Assembly: GCA_025966295.1 (NCBI GenBank)
Contig: JAOPVD010000228.1
Coordinates: 1 to 22,552, forward strand
Source of the DNA: Frankiales bacterium
GTDB taxonomy: Bacteria; Actinomycetota; Actinomycetes; Mycobacteriales; SCTD01
DNA length: 22,552 bases
Reading direction: 5' to 3'
The notes under the pieces are model-generated. The model had not been told where the DNA came from and did not search any database. It was given only the letters and a program-made list of their open reading frames with translations. Below are positions 16,121 to 22,102 of this stretch, piece after piece (position 1 is the stretch's first letter; each line of letters begins with the position of its first letter). The position numbers were made by a program, and so were the translations under genes.

Positions 16121-17056
16121 TCATTGCCTCCTGGTTGACGGGTCCGGGAAGGACCGCGCGTGCTGGTGGTCGCGTACGAGCCGGTCGACGAGCTTGGCGA
16201 CGGCGACGACTTCGTCCGTCCCGGAGACGGAGTGGCCGGCCGCCCACACCGCGCCCTGCCCCAGGAGCCGGTCCTGGGCGAAGCCGCCGCCGGCGTCGGC
16301 GCCCTGGTCGGCGAGCCAGCTCGACAGCACGTTGGCCGCGAGGCCGCTCACCTGGGTCGAGGTCGTGACGTCGTCGAGGGTGGCCGCGACGACGGCGGCC
16401 TTGTAGTCGGGCGCGGCCAGGCTCTCCTCGGTCGCGATGAAGCTCGTTCCCAGGTAGGCGAGGTCGGCGCCGAGCACCTGCGCGGCAAAGACCCCCTCGC
16501 CGTCGCTCACTCCGCCGGCCAACACCAAGGTCCCGTCGAAGCGGTCCCGGACAGCACGCACGAAGCTGATGGGGTTGGCCCAGCCGGTCTGCCCACCGGC
16601 GCCGGCGGTCAGGAGCACCAGGCCGTCGACGCCGGCGGCGATGGCGAGCTCCGCGTGGCGCAGGCTGGCGACGTCCGACCAGACCAGCACGCCCGCGTCG
16701 TGCAGCGGCCCCACGACCTCCCGGGGAGAACCGACGCTCGCGACGACCAGCTCGACGCCCGCGCGCACGACGGCCGCGAGGTCGCTGTGGAGCCGGGCGT
16801 TGGTCCGGTGCACGACGAGGTTGGCGCCGAGCGGAGCGGCCTGTGCCCCCGTCGGCGTCCCGGCGGCGATGCCCTCGGTCATCTGCGCCAGCCAGCTGTC
16901 CAGGACCTGGGGAGAGGAGGCGTTGTGGGTGGGGAAGGTCCCGACGACGCCGTGCGTGCAGGCCGCGACGACGAGGTCGGGACCGGAGACGCCGGTCATC
17001 GGCGCCGCCACGACGGGGACCCGCAGGCGCTGCGCCCAGCCGGAGGGCAGCACCAT
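16121..17056 (-). CDS. Nitronate monooxygenase-fold flavin oxidoreductase (2-nitropropane dioxygenase-like)
   Basis: The 311-aa TIM-barrel protein belongs to the NMO/2NPD family of FMN oxidoreductases, with VPVVAAPMTGVSGPDLV at the start, SVGSPREVVGPLHDAGVLVW (108-126), TAGAGGQTGWANPISFV (150-166) and LAGGVSDGEGVFAAQVLGAD (179-198). Classical nitronate monooxygenases have a catalytic histidine in GGH; here it is Gln156 in AGAGGQTG, so nitronate oxidation is doubtful. Family members acting on CoA thioesters are known (IpdC of steroid ring degradation), and the next gene is a CoA ligase, so a CoA-ester reductase or dehydrogenase is an attractive reading. The ATG at 17054-17056 overlaps the stop of a 17-codon leader ORF (TGATG) and has GGGGAG upstream. 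It is the first full gene of the catabolic operon. Confidence 0.85.
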   Translation of the reverse strand: MVLPSGWAQRLRVPVVAAPMTGVSGPDLVVAACTHGVVGTFPTHNASSPQVLDSWLAQMTEGIAAGTPTGAQAAPLGANLVVHRTNARLHSDLAAVVRAGVELVVASVGSPREVVGPLHDAGVLVWSDVASLRHAELAIAAGVDGLVLLTAGAGGQTGWANPISFVRAVRDRFDGTLVLAGGVSDGEGVFAAQVLGADLAYLGTSFIATEESLAAPDYKAAVVAATLDDVTTSTQVSGLAANVLSSWLADQGADAGGGFAQDRLLGQGAVWAAGHSVSGTDEVVAVAKLVDRLVRDHQHARSFPDPSTRRQ

Positions 17057-17109
17057 CAGGCTCCCCGGCGGGTGACCGGAACGGCGGCCCGGACGAGCGG
17101 AGCGGACAT
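17056..17109 (-). CDS. Putative 17-codon leader ORF coupled to the flavin oxidoreductase gene
   Basis: A short frame encodes MSAPLVRAAVPVTRRGA and stops at a TGA that overlaps the ATG of the next gene as TGATG. A good ribosome binding site, GGGAGG, sits eight bases before its ATG (17107-17109). It is too short to compare with protein families. The arrangement suggests a leader peptide that couples or gates translation of the operon's first gene. Absence of runs of one amino acid argues against classical amino-acid attenuation. It could also be chance, although the ribosome binding site and the exact overlap make this less likely. Confidence 0.5.
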   Translation of the reverse strand: MSAPLVRAAVPVTRRGA

Positions 17110-17274
17110 GCTGCGAACCTCCCGGGATCACCGTGCGCGTGGGCCTTCCGGCGGCGGCCGGAGGCGGTGATTAGGAGTAGATGTGGTCCCCGTCACCCGG
17201 ACCTCATCCCGTGGGGGGAACTCCAGGACCGAGGGGGGGACCGCCCGCTGCAGTGGCCGCCGGCCGGGCACGAT

Positions 17275-17305
17275 CGAGCCCCCGGCCGGGCGGCCAGGGG
17301 GCTCG
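17275..17305 (-). terminator. Hairpin terminator after the first-listed GAF-LuxR gene
   Basis: CGAGCCCCC (17275-17283) and GGGGGCTCG (17297-17305) form a perfect 9-bp stem. Inside, GGCC (17284-17287) can pair with GGCC (17292-17295). It starts 13 bases beyond the LuxR stop codon at 17318 and lies about 165 bases upstream of the leader ORF. No U-tract follows. It would separate the regulator pair from the catabolic operon, whose promoter should lie at about 17110-17270; no convincing -35/-10 pair stands out there. Confidence 0.6.
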
Positions 17306-17317
17306 GGGCGGGCTCCG

Positions 17318-18493
17318 TCAGACGCGCAGGAACTGGGCGATCGCCTGGGCGCGGTTGGCGACGCCGAGCTTGCGGAGGATGTGCTTCACGTGCGTTTTGA
17401 CCGTGCTCTCGGCCACGACGAGCTGGTCGGCGATCTGCTGGTTGGTGGCGCCCACGGCGACCAGGGCCAGGACCTCCCGCTCCCGCACTGTGAGCTGCTC
17501 GAGCGCGTCTCCCGGACCGAACGTCGGGACCGTGCGCGTCGCCGTCGGGGACGACGGCGGCGCACCGCCGTTGAGGACCAGCTCGCACCCGCGGTCGGCG
17601 AGCAGGTCGTCACTCGCCGCCAGCACCTGGCGCACGCGTTCGCGCTGCTCGAGCAGGCGCTCGCGGAGGACGGCGCGCTCGTACAACTGGGCGAAGCACT
17701 GCGCGAAGGCCCAGAGCACGTCGCGGTCGACGCTGTCGACCCGGCGGCCGGTCGTGCTGTAGTCGGCGTGGAGGAAGCCGATCACGGCGTCGCCCACGAC
17801 CAGCGGCGCGACGACGTACGACACCGACTGACCGGCATCGACGATGATCGGCTTGTGGACGTCGGCCTCCTGCGTGTCGTAGACCGCGGCCGGCCGGCGC
17901 TCCTGCAGGATGCGCGACTCGAGCAGCATGCCTTCGAGCGGGATGGGCCGGTCGACCCAGGCCTCGAACCACTCCTCGTCGTCGCTGTTTTCGCCCGCGC
18001 CGAAGTGCGCCATCCACGGCTTCCACATGGCGCCGTCGACGCGTGACAGCACCGCGCGCCCGAAGCCGCAGCGCAGCACCAGCTCCTCGCAGACGTGGTC
18101 GAGAAGGTCGTTGGAGGTGGTCAGCGCACGGAGCCGTGCCGTCGCGGCGTCGCAGTCGGCGAGCCGCCGGGACAGCAGGCCGAGCTCGTGCTCGAAAATC
18201 GCGTTGCCGAGGTGCTGGAGCGCGACGAGCAGGTCGTGCACCCGGGCGCTGAGCAGCTCGTCGAGCGGCTCGCCCGAGGTCGACCGGGAGATGCACTCCC
18301 ACGTGAGCGCCTCGACCGCACCACCGAGGTCCCCGGCGAGCACGCGGTTGCGCACCGCCCGGCTGGGCTCGGAACCCAGCACCTCGCTGGCTGAGAGCTG
18401 CAGTGCGACGACGCGGGTGGCGAGTTGCTCCTCGCTCTGCCGCCAGGTCGCGCTCCGGTCGGCAGCGGGCGCTTGGCGGACCGGGCGGGTCAC
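17318..18493 (-). CDS. GAF-domain LuxR-family transcriptional regulator (downstream copy)
   Basis: The 391-aa protein has a helical N-terminal part (about 1-120), a GAF-like sensor domain (about 125-285, with VVAPLVVGDAVIGFLHADYS at 227-246), a coiled linker rich in Arg/Glu/Gln (273-292), and a C-terminal LuxR helix-turn-helix (332-390: LTVREREVLALVAVGATNQQ, then TVKTHVKHILRKLGVANRAQ). There is no receiver domain, so it probably senses a small molecule directly. The GTG start at 18491-18493 overlaps the TGA of the upstream paralogue (GTGA). It is the second gene of a tandem regulator pair beside the catabolic operon; LuxR pairs of this type often activate neighbouring pathways, which is inferred here. 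Confidence 0.92.
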   Translation of the reverse strand: MTRPVRQAPAADRSATWRQSEEQLATRVVALQLSASEVLGSEPSRAVRNRVLAGDLGGAVEALTWECISRSTSGEPLDELLSARVHDLLVALQHLGNAIFEHELGLLSRRLADCDAATARLRALTTSNDLLDHVCEELVLRCGFGRAVLSRVDGAMWKPWMAHFGAGENSDDEEWFEAWVDRPIPLEGMLLESRILQERRPAAVYDTQEADVHKPIIVDAGQSVSYVVAPLVVGDAVIGFLHADYSTTGRRVDSVDRDVLWAFAQCFAQLYERAVLRERLLEQRERVRQVLAASDDLLADRGCELVLNGGAPPSSPTATRTVPTFGPGDALEQLTVREREVLALVAVGATNQQIADQLVVAESTVKTHVKHILRKLGVANRAQAIAQFLRV

Positions 18494-19629
18494 GCGGACC
18501 GGTCCTGAGCCCCGGTCATCCGCAGGAACACGTAGACCGCCTCGGCCCGATTGGCAGCGGGGAGCTTGCGCAGGATCCGCTTCACGTGCGACTTCACGGT
18601 GCTCTCCGAGACCACGAGCCGGTCGGCGATCTCGAGGTTGGTGGCACCGGTCGCGAGCAGCGACAAGATCTCGTGCTCACGGGCGGTCAGTTGCCGGTCG
18701 TCCTGGACCTCGACGGCGGTGGCCACCGGCCGCGGCGCGGCGGCGGCCGAGCCCGGACACGCCCGGGAGAAGCGCACCGCGGCCGGGTCGAGGCCCGGCC
18801 CGGGCGACCGCTGCGACAGCAGCGTCTGGCGGATCTGCTCGCGCTGGCGCACGACACGCTCGAGCAGCGCGGCCCGCTCGTAGGCCCGGGTGAAGCCGTC
18901 GGCGAACAGTTGGAGGACGTCCCGGTCCAGCTTCGTCAGCGGCCGTCCGGTCGGCTGGTTGTCGGCGTGCAGCAGGCCGATGATGCGACCGTCGGCGACG
19001 AGGGGGGCGGTGACGTAGGCACCGCGGACGCCGGCACCGGTCAGCGGATGGTCGGCCCACCCGTCCGGCTGCGGCAGCACCAGCTGCGGCTGTCGCCGGC
19101 GTACGACGTCGGTCTCCGGGAGCCCGGACACCAAGGCGACCTGGCCGGCCCGCACAGGCACGGGGCCCGCTCCGCGGACGTGCAGGACGCCGGGGGTCCA
19201 GGAGGAGCCCTCGACGCGCGACACCAGGGCGCGGTCGAAGCCACCGGCGTCGCAGAGCGCGGCAGGGCAGGCCGCGCTGAGCTCGTTGGGCCCGGCGCCC
19301 AGGGACACCGCTTCGAGCACCTCCTGCACCCGGGCGAAGCGGGTCGACCCGGTCTCCCGGACGTGCCGGCGCAGCAGCCCCTGAAGCACGCCGGCCACGC
19401 CGGCGACGTCGCCCGCGTCGAGGCCGCAGATGCGCCCGTCGGTCACGGCGGCGACCGCCCGGACCGGGACGTCGCCCAGCGCGTCGTAGAGCCGGCGGCC
19501 CTGGACGTCGTCCACGGTGTCCGTGGCCAAGAGGTCGCGCACACCGCCGGCCAGCCAGCCCACGTGCACGGTCTGGAGGGCATCGACGTCGTCGCCGCTG
19601 CGGCGGGCGGTCAGGGCGGGTGCGGTCAC
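18490..19629 (-). CDS. GAF-domain LuxR-family transcriptional regulator (upstream copy)
   Basis: The 379-aa protein has the same layout as its neighbour: an N-terminal region (1-100), a GAF-like domain (about 105-265, with VTAPLVADGRIIGLLHADNQ at 206-225), the RQREQIRQTLL linker, and a LuxR helix-turn-helix (314-371: LTAREHEILSLLATGATNLE, then TVKSHVKRILRKLPAANRAE). The two proteins align along the GAF end and the helix-turn-helix but differ much in the N-terminal half, so they are old paralogues and may sense different ligands or form heterodimers. The GTG start at 19627-19629 has GAAGGA six bases before it. Transcription probably starts near 19717 from the promoter at 19724-19752. The linker (275-310) is rich in Pro and Ala. 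Confidence 0.92.
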   Translation of the reverse strand: MTAPALTARRSGDDVDALQTVHVGWLAGGVRDLLATDTVDDVQGRRLYDALGDVPVRAVAAVTDGRICGLDAGDVAGVAGVLQGLLRRHVRETGSTRFARVQEVLEAVSLGAGPNELSAACPAALCDAGGFDRALVSRVEGSSWTPGVLHVRGAGPVPVRAGQVALVSGLPETDVVRRRQPQLVLPQPDGWADHPLTGAGVRGAYVTAPLVADGRIIGLLHADNQPTGRPLTKLDRDVLQLFADGFTRAYERAALLERVVRQREQIRQTLLSQRSPGPGLDPAAVRFSRACPGSAAAAPRPVATAVEVQDDRQLTAREHEILSLLATGATNLEIADRLVVSESTVKSHVKRILRKLPAANRAEAVYVFLRMTGAQDRSA

Positions 19630-19699
19630 GGTTGGTCCTTCGGGCGAGCAGGGAGGGGGGAACGGCCCTTGACGACGCCAGCCTCCGGCGGGGCACTAT

Positions 19700-19715
19700 G
19701 TGTATGACGATTCAC
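19700..19715. promoter_or_regulatory. 16-bp imperfect palindrome in the divergent LuxR/LLM promoter region
   Basis: GTGTATGACGATTCAC contains half-sites GTGnAT and ATnCAC. It lies just downstream of the predicted LuxR transcription start, where a bound repressor would block. It shares its design (GTGnA, 6-base spacer, TTCAC) with the site at 12380-12395. A likely candidate binder is the TetR encoded downstream of the LLM gene (inference). Confidence 0.35.
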
Positions 19716-19723
19716 TAGCGCCG

Positions 19724-19752
19724 AGTATGAGACGTGGGTCACAGGGTGTCAA
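19724..19752 (-). promoter_or_regulatory. Sigma70-type promoter for the GAF-LuxR pair
   Basis: On the minus strand a perfect TTGACA (19747-19752) is followed after exactly 17 bases by CATACT (19724-19729), a 4/6 match to TATAAT. Transcription would start near 19717, giving an untranslated leader of about 88 bases before the GTG at 19629. A comparable promoter for the plus-strand LLM gene is not clear; TTGACG at 19669-19674 has no well-spaced -10. Confidence 0.6.
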
Positions 19753-19798
19753 TCGGGGCTTTCCGGGCATATCGGGTGCCCGCTCAGGGCGGGGCTGC

Positions 19799-20854
19799 AT
19801 GCGCGTAGACGGCAACATCGGCGGAGGGGTCGACGGCAGCAGCGGCGGCAGCCTCGAGGAGGTGCACGGCCAGGTCGACCTGGCCGTGCGGTGTGGGCTG
19901 GACGCCGTCTGGTCGACCGAGGTCAGCCGCGACCCCTTCCTGCCCCTGGTCCTCGCGGCCGCGCGCGACCGGGACCTGCAGGTCGGCACCGCCGTGACGG
20001 TGGCCTTCGCCCGCAGCCCCATGACGACGGCGATGGCCGCCCACGACCTCCAGAGCTTCAGCCAGGGCCGCCTGCTGCTGGGGCTCGGGTCGCAGGTCGC
20101 GGCCCACATCACCCGCCGCTTCTCGATGCCGTGGTCTGCACCGGCGGCCCGCATGCGCGAGTACGTCTGCGCCCTGCGCGCGATTTGGCAGAGTTGGCAG
20201 GACGGCACGCCGCTGTCCTTCCGCGGCGACTTCTACGAGCACTCCCTCATGCCGCCGCTGTTCCGTCCGGACCCACACCCCTTCGGCGCTCCACCGGTGC
20301 TGCTGGCCGCCGTGGGCCCGCGCATGACCGAGGTGGCCGGCGAGGTTGCCGACGGCTTGCTGGTGCACGCTTTCAGCACGCCGCGCCACCTCCGGGAGGT
20401 CACGCTCCCGCAGGTGCAGGAGGGTCTGCAGGCAGCCGGCCGCCGACGTGAGGACTTCACCGTCTGCTGGCCCGGGCTCGTGGCGACCGGGGCCGACGAG
20501 CGCTCGCTGGCCGCCGCCGTCCTGGCGGTCCGCCACCAGGTCGCCTTCTACGGCGCGACCCCGGCCTACCGCGGCGTGCTCGACCTGCACGGGTGGGGCG
20601 AGCTTCACGAGGAGCTGCACCGGCTCTCGCGCGAGGGCGACTGGACCACCATGACAGAACTGGTCGACGACGAGATACTGGCCGCCTTCGCCGTGGTCGG
20701 CGAGCCTGACGCGGTGGGCGCCGAGGTGCGTCACCGCGTCGGCCACCTGGTCGACCGGTACACGCTGTTCACCCCTTACCCGCTCGCCGCCGATGTCCGT
20801 GCCCAGGTCGTCCAGGCGCTGCGCGACCCCGAACCGGCAGGAGCCGCCGAGTGA
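19799..20854 (+). CDS. TIGR03617-family F420-dependent LLM oxidoreductase
   Basis: The 351-aa luciferase-like (bacterial luciferase TIM-barrel) protein closely follows the actinobacterial TIGR03617 family of probable F420-dependent oxidoreductases: MRVDGN at the start, DAVWSTEVSRDPFLPLVLAA (35-54), AFARSPMTTAMAAHDLQSFS (69-88), QGRLLLGLGSQVAAHITRRF (89-108), FGAPPVLLAAVGPRMTEVAG (162-181) and YRGVLDLHGWGELHEELHRL (257-276). The length is typical. The ATG at 19799-19801 is chosen because it matches the usual family N-terminus and has AGGGCGGGG upstream; the 33 codons before it do not fit. It diverges from the LuxR pair and its TGA overlaps the GTG of the TetR gene. The substrate is unknown; F420 use is inferred from the family, and FMN use is possible. 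Confidence 0.9.
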   Translation: MRVDGNIGGGVDGSSGGSLEEVHGQVDLAVRCGLDAVWSTEVSRDPFLPLVLAAARDRDLQVGTAVTVAFARSPMTTAMAAHDLQSFSQGRLLLGLGSQVAAHITRRFSMPWSAPAARMREYVCALRAIWQSWQDGTPLSFRGDFYEHSLMPPLFRPDPHPFGAPPVLLAAVGPRMTEVAGEVADGLLVHAFSTPRHLREVTLPQVQEGLQAAGRRREDFTVCWPGLVATGADERSLAAAVLAVRHQVAFYGATPAYRGVLDLHGWGELHEELHRLSREGDWTTMTELVDDEILAAFAVVGEPDAVGAEVRHRVGHLVDRYTLFTPYPLAADVRAQVVQALRDPEPAGAAE

Positions 20855-21441
20855 CTGCGACGCCCGCGCGAGCACGGACCCGCGACCCCGCGCGCAAGCA
20901 GCGGATCCTCAGCGCTGCAGCCGATCTCATCGCTCGGGACGGCTACCACACGGTGTCCATGTCCGACATCGGCGCAGCTTCGGGTGTCACGGGCTCGGCC
21001 ATCTACCGCCACTTCCCGAGCAAGTCGGCGCTGCTGGTGGCACTGTTCGACCGGGCCATCGACGCGCTGCTCGCCGCCGCCGAGCACACCGCCGACAACG
21101 CACCGGACCTCGACCTCGCACTCGACGTGATGGTGCGTGAGCAGGTGGAGTTCGTCGTCGCGCAGCGGGCAGTGGCGCAGGTCTACCACCGGGAGGTGCA
21201 CTCCCTGCCGGTCGAGGACAGCCGACGGCTGCGGCGCAAGCAGCGCGCCTACGTCGAGGTCTGGGTACGGCTGCTCGGCGACCTGCGACCGGAGCTCACG
21301 AAGCAGCACGCCCGGGCGCTGGTGCACGCCGCGATCGGCGCCATCCAGTCGACGCTCTTCGCGAGCGACGCGCTGGAGGGCGACCCGCTGCGCGGACTGC
21401 TGCACCGGTCGGCCCGGGCGGTGCTCCGGGTCACAGCCTGA
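20851..21441 (+). CDS. TetR/AcrR-family transcriptional regulator
   Basis: The 196-aa protein has a standard TetR helix-turn-helix at 15-62: RKQRILSAAADLIARDGYHT, then MSDIGAASGVTGSAIYRHFP, followed by SKSALL. The C-terminal ligand domain (about 75-190) is helical, with VYHREVHSLP (111-120) and RRKQRAYVEVW (128-138). The GTG start overlaps the LLM stop (GTGA) and has AGGAG eight bases upstream, so it is co-expressed with the LLM gene. This coupling suggests autoregulation of the divergent promoter and perhaps control of the catabolic genes through the shared 16-bp palindromes. A CoA thioester ligand would be in keeping with the locus but is not shown. Confidence 0.93.
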   Translation: MTATPARARTRDPARKQRILSAAADLIARDGYHTVSMSDIGAASGVTGSAIYRHFPSKSALLVALFDRAIDALLAAAEHTADNAPDLDLALDVMVREQVEFVVAQRAVAQVYHREVHSLPVEDSRRLRRKQRAYVEVWVRLLGDLRPELTKQHARALVHAAIGAIQSTLFASDALEGDPLRGLLHRSARAVLRVTA

Positions 21442-21448
21442 CCCGTGG

Positions 21449-21481
21449 GCCTGGCTGGGCAGCAGCGAGCCGAGGCCAGGC
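21449..21481 (+). terminator. Possible terminator after the TetR gene
   Basis: GCCTGGC (21449-21455) and GCCAGGC (21475-21481) form a 7-bp stem with a 19-base loop, starting eight bases after the TetR stop. No U-tract follows. The rest of the 193-base gap to the next gene holds a second small hairpin but no clear promoter. Confidence 0.4.
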
Positions 21482-21540
21482 AGTCCACGGCGGGCCCCGA
21501 ACGTCTTCCCCGCAAGGGTCGTCCTGTCGGGCAACGGGGT

Positions 21541-21556
21541 TCCTCCCACGGGAGGA
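21541..21556 (+). other. Short inverted repeat TCCTCCC-AC-GGGAGGA in the TetR/NTF2 gap
   Basis: The two 7-base arms are exact complements separated by two bases, so a hairpin would have a loop of four bases after the innermost pair opens. It lies about 80 bases upstream of the first NTF2-like gene. It could be a terminator for read-through from TetR or a binding palindrome for the downstream promoter. Confidence 0.3.
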
Positions 21557-21634
21557 CGGCCCCGATGTGACATGCGTCCTACGTTGCGGACCTGCGCCGC
21601 CCGAGGCGGCACCCGCGACGTCCAAGGAGAACCG

Positions 21635-22090
21635 ATGAACTACTCGTTCGCCGTCAAGTGGTTGAGGGCGTTCCGCGACAGCCCCGAGCGCATCGTGGCC
21701 ATGTACGCAGACGACTTCGTGTTCGAGGACCCGATCCTCGACCAGTTCCAGATCAACGACAGGGGCGACCTGTCCCGCATCTTCGCGCTGTACGCCAACA
21801 AGGACACCGAGAACGGCTACGGCATCCACAACTTCCGCATCCGCGGCTACGAGGGCGACGCCGAGAGCGGGCTCATCCGCTGGGAGTGGGGTCCCGAGCA
21901 CGCGGGCAACTTCGTCGGCCTCGACGTGTTGAACAAGCCTTTCACGACCCAGGGCCACACGTTCCACATCTACGACGACGACGGCAAGATCGTGCGCGAG
22001 TCGTCGTGGTGGGACTTCACGCCGATCCTCGTCCAGATCGGCTACCCGGGCGTCTCCAAGAACCTCGTCGACACCGCCGTCCCGGCCTAG
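21635..22090 (+). CDS. NTF2/SnoaL-like protein, first of a tandem pair
   Basis: The 151-aa protein has the cone-shaped alpha+beta pattern of the NTF2-like superfamily: an N-terminal helix (FAVKWLRAFRDSPERIVAMY), FVFEDP with acidic residues (28-33), then strands ending GLIRWEWGPE (79-88), GKPFTT-type turn NKPFTTQGHTFHIY (100-113) and DGKIVRESSWWDF (116-128). It has polar residues Arg82, Glu84 and Asp127 at positions where SnoaL cyclases, limonene-epoxide hydrolases and ketosteroid isomerases hold catalytic groups; which enzyme type it is cannot be said. The ATG at 21635-21637 has AAGGAGAAC four bases upstream. It is followed after 12 bases by a paralogue, so a hetero-oligomer is possible. Confidence 0.85.
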   Translation: MNYSFAVKWLRAFRDSPERIVAMYADDFVFEDPILDQFQINDRGDLSRIFALYANKDTENGYGIHNFRIRGYEGDAESGLIRWEWGPEHAGNFVGLDVLNKPFTTQGHTFHIYDDDGKIVRESSWWDFTPILVQIGYPGVSKNLVDTAVPA

Positions 22091-22102
22091 GAGGAGCAGC
22101 AC

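Noticed and set aside
17110..17270. Promoter for the catabolic operon: minus-strand GTGACG spaced 17 bases from TAATCA
   Set aside because: The match to both consensus boxes is poor, so it is not called; the true promoter may use another sigma factor or need the LuxR activators.
19700..19798. Longer LLM protein starting at an ATG near 19700
   Set aside because: The extra 33 codons do not resemble the family and would run through the LuxR promoter and palindrome; the ATG at 19799 fits the usual MRVDG start.
21137..21634. Plus-strand frame extending the first NTF2-like protein upstream
   Set aside because: It runs through the TetR gene in another frame; the ATG at 21635 has a strong ribosome binding site and gives a normal-length NTF2 protein.
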